A DNA stretch of 64,000 nucleotides from Antedon mediterranea (lineage: Eukaryota; Echinodermata; Crinoidea; Comatulida; Antedonidae), in contig NC_092672.1 of assembly GCF_964355755.1 (NCBI RefSeq), positions 22,502,501 through 22,566,500 of the forward strand. Direction: 5' to 3'. How positions within the stretch are numbered: the stretch's first letter is position 1; the number at the start of each line of letters is the position of its first letter. Under the pieces are notes generated by a model, which was not told where the DNA came from, searched no databases, and saw nothing but the letters and a program-made list of their open reading frames with translations. Of the stretch, positions 26,701 through 38,700 are shown one piece after another. Position numbers and translations under genes: made by a program.

Positions 26701-29700
26701 AGTTTATTTTGGGTGAAATAATTCTAGCGTTGTAATGAAATTTGGTATAAAAAAGAAAAGAATTAGTTGTAGTTTATTAAGTTCTTTATTTGGTAGACCA
26801 AACAAAATGGCATTGCAGTAGTCTAACCGTGATGTTATTAGTGCATGGACAAGTTTAATAAGCGAGGAGTGGGTTAAGGATTTGCGAATTGATCTTATGT
26901 TACGAAGGTGGTAGGTATCAGATTTACTAATGTTGTTGATATGTCTGGACATAATCATTGCTGAGTCAAATACAACTCCGATATATCTAACCTCCAACGA
27001 TGATGTGATTGATGTTTCTAGCAATGGCCAATTTCTTGAAGTGTTTTGAATGAATAAATAAGATTTCTGTTTTACCAGGGTTAAAAAGAGCATGTTTTTA
27101 GTTAGCCAATCCTGAACATCAACAACACAAGCTTCGATAACCGACTTCGCCTCATTAAACTCTGCTGAATTAAAGCTGATGTATCATCTGCGTACACATG
27201 ATATTGGACACAATGTCTCTTAATGATATCACTCATGGGCGAGGTGTAAACTAAAAACAATACTGGACCCAGTATTGATCCTTGATGAACACCGCATTTC
27301 AGGTCGATAGAGGCGGATTTGACATTACCAATCTGGACCTGCTGCTTCCTAGAAGACAAATATGACTTGAACTAATTTAGAGCAGATCCACGGATACCAA
27401 TAGACGAAAGTCTTGCAATAATAATGGAATAGTCCATGGTATCAGAAGCTGCCGACAGGTCGAGGTACACAGAAAAAAGACAATTACCTTTATCCAGAGC
27501 TAAAATTATATCATTATGCACCTTGAGAATGGCTGACTCTGTACTGTGGCGCTTTTTATATGCTGATTGAAGAGGGTTGAACAGATTATTGTCGTCAAGA
27601 AAATGTATGAGATCTAAAGCAACGCATTTCTCAAGGATCTTAGATAAGAAAGCGACATTAGAAATAGATCGAAAATTTGCCATGCAAGTATGTGAAGGCG
27701 TCTTTAAAATAAGTGTAACTAGACCCAACTTCAAATCATCAGGAAAGGTCGTACCAGTTGATAAAGATAAATTAATAATAATTCTAAATGCTGAAATCAA
27801 TTATGCACATTTTCCATAAAGTTATATTCCTAATTAAAAATGTTTAATACAAGTTGGGTAGCAATGGGTAGCATATTGTATATGCTTTCATTTTATACCA
27901 TACAGTGTGTCCATTGACATTTTATGGAATAATTTAACCCGAAAATGTGTTTTTTTGGTCATTTTTTGGTCAAAGGTCAGTAAAAGAATTTCCGGTCATT
28001 TTTTGGGGTAAAAGTTGTGTTAGACTGAATATAAATATGTATATTCTGAACAATTTGACACCAAAAGCAAATCTGTATGACAAGTGGTTGTCGAGATATA
28101 AGAACCATACATTTCTAACCTTTGACCCCGATTTGGGCATGTTCGCCCCAGATAACGAATTTGGCACATATCCCATGTTGTTCCTTGGGGTCTAATTATC
28201 CTATAACAGTTGAGATATTCTCTCCTAAATTAAATGCATACAAATCTTACCAAGGTCCTAGACTAGCAGTAGTTATTAATGAATAAAGGTCAATGACCTT
28301 TGACCCGACTATCTGACCAATGGCACAAGTAACCCGAAATTTGCAAAAACTTTATTTTGTTGTTTGACCACTAAAACATAGATGTAGGCACAACATTTGT
28401 CTTTTTAAACCCAGGAGTTGAGGAGTTATGAGCCATCAAATGCCACAAAAGGTCACTGACCTTTGACCCTCAATATCTCACTAACGCAGCAACTAGAAGG
28501 CAGCAAAAATTTTTTTGTATTTATTCACACCTAAAGCTACAAGGAAATACCAAAAGACCTTTTATTAGAATTTTTTCAAGGTTACATAGGATAAATGTCA
28601 CATATAGCCTGTACTATATCTCTACACAACTTATCCTTGGACAGTAATGTTTTGCAATAACTTATGCTTTAAATTGTTTCAAACGAATTATACGATTTAA
28701 AACAAATCCTTTACTGTTTGTAATTGTATTTTTGCTTATAATAATGCTAGAAAGTATTTTTGACCCCCGAGGATGATCAAACATTTTGATAGAAACGTTG
28801 AGCCCAACAGAATTCTTTTCAGAATGCTAAAGTAGCTTACCGAATTCATCCTAATAAACGCCCCGGCATTTATTGTTCAGAAGGGATTTTTCGTTTTTTA
28901 TTGGTGTAATATGGTATGTATAATCAAATAAATACTACCTACAGCAGAAAAAAAAAATACAGCACAATTATTATCAAAAAGTGATACAAAATGCTTGGTA
29001 AATTGTAGATTATGGTAGTCATTGAAATGTGTTGTGATACAATTATTAGTCGCATGCAACGCAACTCTACAGCTCACTATGTCGGTCGGTTGGTCGGTAA
29101 ACACTAACAAAAATTTGAGCACGCGACTGCAGCCATGTATATGGCCTTGTTGTGTATATGCTTGTGGGAGTCGAATCGAAGGGAGGGGTGAGCGTTTATT
29201 TAAAATGTTTCTGTCTTTTAGAATAAAAGTGACACTGTCACAGGCTCCATTTAACGAATCCTCTCCAGGTGCCAGTATATAATGATATAAAACAATGACA
29301 TCATTATCCTGAGACGCTATATGAGACACGATTACACAATTTGTCATCTGTTTTGTTTGTAACTACAATTTGTCAACAATCAACACGTCTTTTGCATATA
29401 TGCCAATACATAGTTTCAATATGTCCAGCTTTCCTGATAACACCCTTGTGTACTGTAGTGTATTGTAGTATGATTTTATCATGATTTTAAAATACACTTC
29501 TGATGCTTTTATTGTCAATGCATTTAGTACTTAAAAAATAAAAAAACCTAAGTTTCTAGTGGTATTGATAATAAATCTCCAGAAATATTGTTTTATTATG
29601 TACACTGGGAACAGACGTGTATAAATTATGTATAATTTGTCTGTGACATTCAAAAATATTATACAACAGAATGATGACAATGAATTGGTCTATTATAGTT

Positions 29701-32700
29701 GTCTCCGATACCTTTTCAATATCATGATTGTACTTGCACCCGGATGAAGGAGGTTTCATCCAGGGGGGGGGGGGGGGGGTCAACAATATTTTCTAGCATT
29801 ATTATAAGCAAAAGTAAAATTACAAACAGTAAAGGATTTGTTGTAATTCCTATAATGAAACCATTTAAAGCATCAGTTATTGCATCCTTTTATATAAGAA
29901 TAACTTGTGTAGAGGTATGTAGTAATTAATAGTATTTCTGATCATCTTTTCACCAAATTTTCTGTTAGAATGAATGTAAATATGTATATTTCCAACAATT
30001 TGGTACCAAATTTAAGTTTCTACGACCAGTACTTACAGAGATATTAAGATGCCCTGGTATGTGGGTCAAAGGTCAGAAATGGCATTTCTGATCATTTTTC
30101 ACTAAAATGTCTCATTAGACTGAATATGAATACATGCCTTTTCAACATTTTGAGACTAAAATTGACTTGCTGCGACCAGTGGTTGCCAAGATACAAGTAC
30201 CTATTTGTGTTTGTTCATATAACCTTTGACCCTGACCCTTTGACCTTTTGTAACATTTTTCAAAATGTGCAACAAATAAATAAATGTATATTGCGAACAT
30301 TTTAGGACCTAATTCAAGTGTCTACGACCAGTACTTACGGAGATACATACATGCCCTCTGTAGTGGGTCAAAGGTCAGAAATGGCATTTCCGGTCATTTT
30401 TGACTAAATTGTCCCATTAGACTGAATATAGAATATGTATACCTTCCGATCAATTTGAGACAAAAATTACCTTGCTGTGACCAGTGGTTGTCGAGATTTA
30501 AGGACCTATTGGTGTTTGGTATTATAACCTTTCACCCTGACCTTTTGACCTTTCCCCACATTTTCAAAATGTGTAACCAAGCCAAAAATGATTGTTTGAC
30601 CATCCTAAACAAGTTTCTGAAGTCAAATTCTCTGGACCTCAAAGTGCATACGAAAGTTGATCTAGCTACTAGAGTAATGTATGTATGTTTATTTTATTTT
30701 TGTGAATGTTTAAAGGTGTATGTACGATTTGCTGTGGGCAATCCGCCTCAGTGCAGTCCAGCATGCATATGGGGAAGCAAATAAAAGTTATTGGATTTGT
30801 ACAACATCTTCTGTGGGTTTGTTTTGAATGTATAACAGGTCAGTAAAAAGGCAAATACTGCACAACAAGATCATTTTCAAAAGAGTAAATAGGTTTCTTT
30901 CACTACAAACAAATATAGCTTTAATGTTTGTAAAATACCTGGCATAGAGTAACTTTGCAAGACAATCTCTCCTTGTATGACATTCATCTTTTAAGCAAGG
31001 TTTCATAAAGACACTCTTTCTACGCTTGTGAGATGCAGTGATTTGTCGGAATGCTAGACATCTAGTTAAGGCATCAACATCAAGACCAAGTAACTGTGCA
31101 GCAGCTTTAACAGAGGTGTCAACTCCTGGTGAAGCAACATCAATAGTACAACAATATGATATATTGAATAATTAGTAAATTAGAAAATCTCTCTTTGGCT
31201 GAAATATTTTATCAACATTTTTTGAAGATGGAGAAAAATATTAATAAGATTATTTAAGATTTTAAAATGACATAATTATTAACGATATTTTTGTATATAT
31301 TTTTTGGGCAACCTATCGTAATATTAAGCTATTCCTTATGTCTGTTTTTAGTTATTTTTCATATATTATATTATGGTAGAAATAAAAACAAATTAAAAAA
31401 TACTAAAACGATATATAAACTGTTGATAGAATATTTTGAATCATAAATAAATGCCAATTTACTTTAGAATTAAAATTCTAATAAAATAAAAAAAAAAACC
31501 GTATTATAAATATAAGCTATTAAAACTTTAAGGTTGCAACTACTTTAAGCTAAACTATAAATACTGTATGCAATATTTGTATTGGTATAATAATTAAACA
31601 CCATAACCTTTATATCATTTACCTTGTTTTCCAGAATCAATTTCACATGGTCCAGTGACATCATCACTAATAAACTCTATATTTCCAAGATGAAGTATAC
31701 CACTTAGAACCTACAAATAAACACATTTCAAATACAATTCAATAATTCAAAAAATAGAATTATAACATTACTATTAGATTTATGTATAAAAAACATCAAA
31801 GTCTATTATCACTTATTTATATACTACCATATGGTTTTTCATTAAAGGCAAACCATAAATTTGTAAAAGTTGTTTTGAATCAATATACTATCATGATTGT
31901 AAAAACTAGGTAAAAGTTCACTGATGTTTACTGTCCACATGTGCTGGATTAGTTCAACCAATGCATCTAAACACATTGCTTTGGTTCAGTTAGTTCACTG
32001 ATGTTTACTGTCCACATGTGCTGGATTAGTTCAACCAAGGCATCTAAACACATTGCTTTGGTTCAGTTAGTTCACTGATGTTTACTGTCCACATGTGCTG
32101 GATTAGTTCAACCAAGGCATCTAAACACATTGCTTTGGTTCAGTTAGTTCACTGATGTTTACTGTCCACATGTGCTGAATTAGTTCAACCAAGGCATCTA
32201 AACACATTGCTTTGGTTCAGTTAGTTCACTGATGTTTACTGTCCACATGTGCTGGATTAGTTCAACCAAGGCATCTAAACACATTGCTTTGGTTCAGTTA
32301 GTTCACTGATGTTTACTGTCCACATGTGCTGGATTAGTTCAACCAATGCATCTAAACACATTGCTTTGGTTCAGCAGTTAGTTCACTGATGTTTACTGTC
32401 CACATGTGCTGGATTAGTTCAACCAAGGCATCTAAACACATTGCTTTGGTTCAGTCAGTTCACTGATGTTTACTGTCCACATGTGCTGAATTAGTTCAAC
32501 CAAGCCATCTAAACACATTGCTTTGGTTCAGTTAGTTCACTGATGTTTACTATCCACATGTGCTGAATTAGTTCAACCAAGGCATCTAAACACATTGCTT
32601 TGGTTCAGTTAGTTCACTGATGTTTACTGTCCACATGTGCTGGATTAGTTCAACCAAGGCATCTAAACACATTGCTTTGGTTCAGTTAGTTCACTGATGT

Positions 32701-35700
32701 TTACTGTCCACATGTGCTGGATTAGTTCATCCAAGGCATCTAAACACATTGCTTTGGTTCAGTTAGTTCACTGATGTCTACTGTCCACATGTGCTGGATT
32801 AGTTCAACCAAGGCATCTAAACACATTGCTCTGGTTCAGTTAGTTCACTGATGTTTACTGTCCACATGTGCTGGATTAGTTCAACCAAGGCATCTAAACA
32901 CATTGCTTTTGTTCAGTTAGTTCACTGATGTTTACTGTCCACATGTGTTGGATTAGTTCAACCAAGGCATCTAAACACATTGCTTTGGTTCAGTTAGTTC
33001 ACTGATGTTTACTGTCCACATGTGCTGGATTAGTTCAACCAAGGCATCTAAACACATTGCTTTGGTTCAGTTAGTTCACTGATGTTTACTGTCCACATGT
33101 GCTGGATTAGTTCAACCAAGGCATCTAAACACATTGCTTTGGTTCAGTTAGTTCACTGATGTTTACTGTCCACATGTGCTGGATTAGTTCAACCAATGCA
33201 TCTAAACACATTGCTTTGGTTCAGTTAGTTCACTGATGTTTACTGTCCACATGTGCTGGATTAGTTCAACCAAGGCATCTAAACACATTGCTTTGGTTCA
33301 ATTAGTTCACTGATGTTTACTGTCCACATGTGCTGGATTAGTTCAACCAAGGCATCTAAACACATTGTTTTGGTTCAGTTACTAATAATATCACCACTAA
33401 GTTTAACCAGTTCTAATTAAGTAAAAGTTTCTTACTTTAAATAATTCTTGTTGCTGTGACCTGCTAAAGTCCAACATTAGCCATCGCTTACTAACTAATT
33501 AAGTAAAAGTTTCTTACTTTAAATAATTTTTGTTGCTGTGACCTGCTAAGTCCAACATTACACATTGCTTGCTTTGTAATTATAAAATCTTGTTTATCCT
33601 TTTGATTACATGCATCTTCTGAACGGTTTAGTTTCACATAGTTTAAGTTGTCTGAACTCAATACGTTTGGTAGTAACCAGTTCCTCATTTCCCTTTCATT
33701 TCCGCCAAACAGCATCTATGATAATTTGAAAGAAGAAATGTTAATGATATTATTAAAAAGACTAATAATGAGAATAATATAAACTAATAATATATTTCAT
33801 GCTTTGATAACATTAGTAGAGTGAGTGCTTTCTTGCCCTATATTACAAAATATTACAAAGTGAGTGACAATTTTTTTTCAAGATGTTTAATATCATCAGT
33901 ACCAGAAAGATCCTTTTCACATCTGCCTACATTGATCTCCAGACTTATTAGATCTTTAATATATTGCAGGGTTTTCTCTAACCTGCAGAAAATATGCAAA
34001 TGTATCACAGTTCCAGCAGTTAAGTTAAACAGTTGGTTATCCGGTTTAAAGGTACACAAAAATGAAACATAACTAATACTAACTTGGTAAAAGATGTGAA
34101 AATTCCTGGCACCATCACATTGATAAACAACTCTAGTTTTCTCAAGAAGATATGTCTGAATAGAAGCACCAACAACATGATTTCCACTGAAAACAAAATT
34201 GGAAAGGTAAAATAAGAATTCCTCTTGTGTGTAATTTCATTCTTGCCTGCTATGACACACAAAATGGCATATGTAGAAACTCAAAATGCATGGCCTGTAT
34301 ACAGTATGTTGGTTGAACATTGACAAATAAAAATAATGTATGAAACTTACCGACTGAATTGTAGCTGAATGTACTTTCCAAAGCGGCTACTATTGTGATT
34401 CCTGGTTGTGCTAGCATTGCCTAAAAAATGAAATAATAGTTGTATAACAGAGATGGAGTTGTAGGGAGGTGTAGGGTACTGGGTGGCAAAAGATTAATAT
34501 TACTGTATATATATATACTGGTGCAGGCCATCAAATATTGCCATCAATTGCAATTCTACTAGTCTTAATGATACCAAATCTGCCAAAAATTAAATTTGAG
34601 CATAAAATCTCACCAAATTCATATTTAGAACATACTGTAAGTTCCCCACTGCTGATCAACAGTTTTAGCCTATATAATAGGAGTTTAAAGGATTTTGGCA
34701 CCATGACTGAAGGTTAAAGATATGCTAGAATTACAAAATGTAAAATCAGTACACAAACTGCTTTAAATTATCATTTTAAATTTCATTTTACATAAAGCGT
34801 TAATCAATTTTAGGTTAGGTGTAGCTTTATTTATTTATTTTTAAATCAGTATGATACTTATTGACTTTTATATTTCAGTTTTCTCAGGGAAGAGTTAAAT
34901 TACAATTTAATTTAACTCTTCCCTAGTTTTCTTGTAATTTTAATGGTACACTATCATTATGCTCATTTTTATTTGGTTCTCATCTCTTTATCGACTGTTC
35001 TTATTCTATTTTTTCTTTATCTGTTGATGATAATGATGATGAATATAGAAAATTTGATATATTGATATGATTTGAAAATGCTGATTTTGTATATTTAACA
35101 AAAATAAAGGTCCAACTTCTAGCGACCTTTCTTAGGACCATAACAGTACATAGATGTTTTTACATTTGAGAATGACATGTGTATCTTACTGTACTTTATT
35201 AAAAGATAAACGTAATAATTACCAAATGCTTCAAGAATAGGATTTGAGTCTAATATTCTACCTTCAATGCAATCTGCTGGTGATGGTGTAAAACCACTAA
35301 GAACAAAAAAGACAACAAGTTATAACAAATAAGTAACAAAACAGAGACAAATCTATAATTATGATGAAATAAAAACTGTAATTTTACATACATGAGAGTG
35401 TTTAATGATATTAAATTAAATGTGTTTAATTTTCATACCCAGGGTTACATACTGCCACCGTTGTCAGATATTTTAGTAAACATCTTGCATTCCATGTCTG
35501 TAATAAAACAGTAATAAATAACAGATAACAAAAAATATTGACTAAACTGCCTTTGTGAAAATGGGTTGCCAACATTCCCTCTTTGCACGTCTGGCAAGCA
35601 TTTAGTGACATTCAATAAATGCTGATTTTGTAACAGTGTCCTTTGAAACAGTAAAAACAAATTATAGCACTCTCTATTACTTGTCCATGCTTTTAGCCTC

Positions 35701-38700
35701 TCTATTTTTATTCAATTTTGGGCCTCACTAATATTTCAAAATAAAGAAGTGGTTTTGTAAAAAATTGACTGTGATTACATTGGTGAAAAGAAACGTAATT
35801 AACTGAAATTGTTGAATTACCTTTCCAGAACCACTTTCCCCGCTGACAATTATTGACTGATTAATCTTGTCTAGTCTTCTAGTAAGATTACACAATGCTA
35901 TTTCTGCAACTCTAAATACATGTGGTGGGTTTGCCTGATAAAATATATAATATAAAATAAAGATATATATAATATAAAATAAAGATGTATATTCCCCAAA
36001 AAACATGAAAATGAGGATTAATAAAATCAAGCCATTTTGCTGTTTTAATAAAGTTATTAATTTTAAAGAAATAAAAAACACACAAATATAGTGGTTTACT
36101 TTAAAAAAAGACAAAATGAATGGTTAAATTTAACTAAAAGCCCATTTTCTGACAGAAAATGTGACTGTTAAAAAATTACAGTTTTTCAGGTAAATAATGT
36201 TTTTTTTTTCCAATTTTTGGTCAAAAAGTGAATAACTACAGTATTATGTGACATAAAATGGCATATTCAGCAAAACAATTATCTTTTCAGGGAAGCTCAG
36301 CATATATCTCTAAGTTCTCACTTCTAAGTGCAACTGAGGACATATTAATATTTTTGCCCAATATTGAAGATAAAGTGAAGTCAAGATTTTAATAGTGATG
36401 TCACCAACATATAAATTTTCCTAAAAATCAATAGTATACTAGCGAATCATTGTTTACCTTTTGATCACTATGGTAACGATGAATCATATGAACATCAAAA
36501 TGTCCAGTTTCTTTGAAAGGATTTAAAGTAACAAGGGTGTTGCCAGTCTGAGTGTGGTATCTACCAGCTAAGTAGCGCTCACGTAAACAGTTCAGCACTA
36601 TGAACAGAAAAACTTAGGTTAAGTAACAAGTGTGTTGCCAGTTTGAGTGTGGTATCTACCAGCTAAGTACCGCTCATGTAAACAGTTCAGCACTATGAAC
36701 AGAAAACATTAGAAGTAACAAGTGTGTTGCCAGTCTGAGTGTGGTATCTACCAGCTAAGTACCGCTCATGTAAACAGTTCAGCACTATGAACAGACAACA
36801 TTTTGTTAAGTAACAAGTGTGTTGCCAGTCTGAGTGTGGTATCTACCAGCTAAGTACCGCTCACATAAACAGTTCAGCACTATGAACAGAAAACATTAGA
36901 AGTAACAAGTGTGTTGCCAGTCTAAGTGTGGTATCTACCAGCTAAGTACTGCTCAAGTGTGTTGCCAATATTTTGTCAAATTTTCTTCAAATTATTCGCT
37001 GTTCTACTCTAAAAATGTATTACTGAACTATCAATTTTATTTTAAAGTGAGTATTTAATTTGGAAAAATTTGAAGGAAAATGTTGGATTCATCCAAATTG
37101 TGGTCTTTGATCTCTAATTAGTTAGAGGGAGGCAGCAGCTAATGGTAAAAATAGGTGATCATCTGGCTTTAAATTAGATTGAGCTTTTAATTAAAGGGAT
37201 CTTTAATAGGAGGAAGACCTGTATAGTACTAACAACCATTGAAACATGTGTCTACTATTAATTCACTTACCAGCAGGTTCTGAGAGAGGATTAATCAAAA
37301 CAAGATCATCTGTATTGATCCAATCTGTTTGAGTACACAGCACTGGATAGCCAGCATGACCACGTATCACAACCTCCTAGACAATGAAGTTACAAGCAAT
37401 ATTTAAAATACATTATATAGAATATTTAGTAGCAAGGTTGGGTTGTTGACATAGATGGTATGCTTCCCTCCCCTCCTTACCTCACAATTATATTTTGTGT
37501 CTATAATCTTGCCATCACTAAAACATGAATTAACACACGCTGGAACCCAAACCTCTTACCTGGCCATTAGATTTAGTGACTATAATCTTGCCATCACTAA
37601 AACATGAATTAACACACGCTGGAACCCAAACCTCTTACCTGGCCATTAGATTTAGTGACTATAAACTTGCCATCACTAAAACATGAATTAACACACGCTG
37701 GAAGGAACCCAAACCTCTTACCTGGCCATTAGATTTAGTGACTATAAACTTGCCATCATTAAAACATGAATTAACACACGCTGGAACCCAAACCTCTTAC
37801 CTGGCCATTAGATTTAGTGACTATAATCTTGCCATCACTAAAACATGAATTAACACATACTAGAACCCAAACTTCTTACCTGGCCATTAGATTTAGTGAC
37901 TATAATCTTGCCATCACTAAAACATGAATTAAGACACGCTGGAACCCAAACCTCTTACCTGGCCATTAGATTTAGTGACTATAAACGTGCCATCACTAAA
38001 ACATGAATTAACACACGCTGGAACCCAAACCTCTTACCTGGCCAATAGATTTAGTGACTATAATCTTGCCATCACTAAAACATGAACCAACACACGCTGG
38101 AACCCAAACCTCTTACCTGGCCATTATATTTAGTGACTATAATCTTGCCATCACTAAAACATGAATTAACACACGCTGGAACCCAAACCTCTTTTTCATT
38201 ATGTATCCACACCATTAACCCCTGAAAGTACAGTAAACAGTTCATTATTCAATTCAATCAACTTTTATTATCCACAATCTGATTCTTTTGGTTGTGGCAG
38301 ACTCACAAATGTAAACAAACATTTAAAACAAACATTTAAAATACACATGTATACAAATTATTGCTAAAGAGTAATTTTTGTAAAGTCTAACAGCTTTCAT
38401 AATAAATTATTCATTTGGAGCTTTGAGGACTAAACTATGTATTGAAAAGAGGATGTGTTTCATTTTGAAGGATCTAATAGTAATTATTCTGTATATAAAT
38501 CTTTATGTTAAAACCATTAATGAATACGTACATGTGTGACGTTTCAACTTGTTTTTAACAAGTCAGGGAATGACTATTTGTAATTTGTAATTTAGTCTGT
38601 GATTTTCCGAAGTTCTTTGCCTTTTTAGGGGGCGCTAATCTACAACTAGCAAAGCTACAGTACTCCTAGCAACTACTAACATCTAGTCAGTTGCCAGATG

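Larger units (their letters stand above)
24521..30677. repeat. 6.2-kb inverted repeat in the largest MYO19 intron
   Basis: The left arm 24521-26278 and right arm 27803-30677 are inverted copies. Ends pair as GTACTCTAGTAGCTAG with CTAGCTACTAGAGTAATG, and inner edges as ACATTTTTTAATTAGGAATC with its partner near 27830. The right arm is longer because a ~1.2-kb element sits at about 28650-29900. Arms are degenerate tandem units with GACCAGTGGTTGTCGAGAT-like and TGACCTTTGACCC words. The centre is a CR1-like fragment. No transposase is seen. Confidence 0.88.

Noticed and set aside
27947-28195. Open frame with [12 protein letters not shown] and its inverted partner at 25936-26133
   Set aside because: The frame recurs only because both inverted-repeat arms contain the same degenerate non-coding unit. 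There is no known domain.
30455-30784. 109-codon frame starting [15 protein letters not shown]
   Set aside because: Same arm repeat, mirrored at 24503-24745. Not a gene.
33853-34072. Frames in the intron between two MYO19 motor exons
   Set aside because: The flanking exons join directly in phase and in protein similarity, so this is intron.
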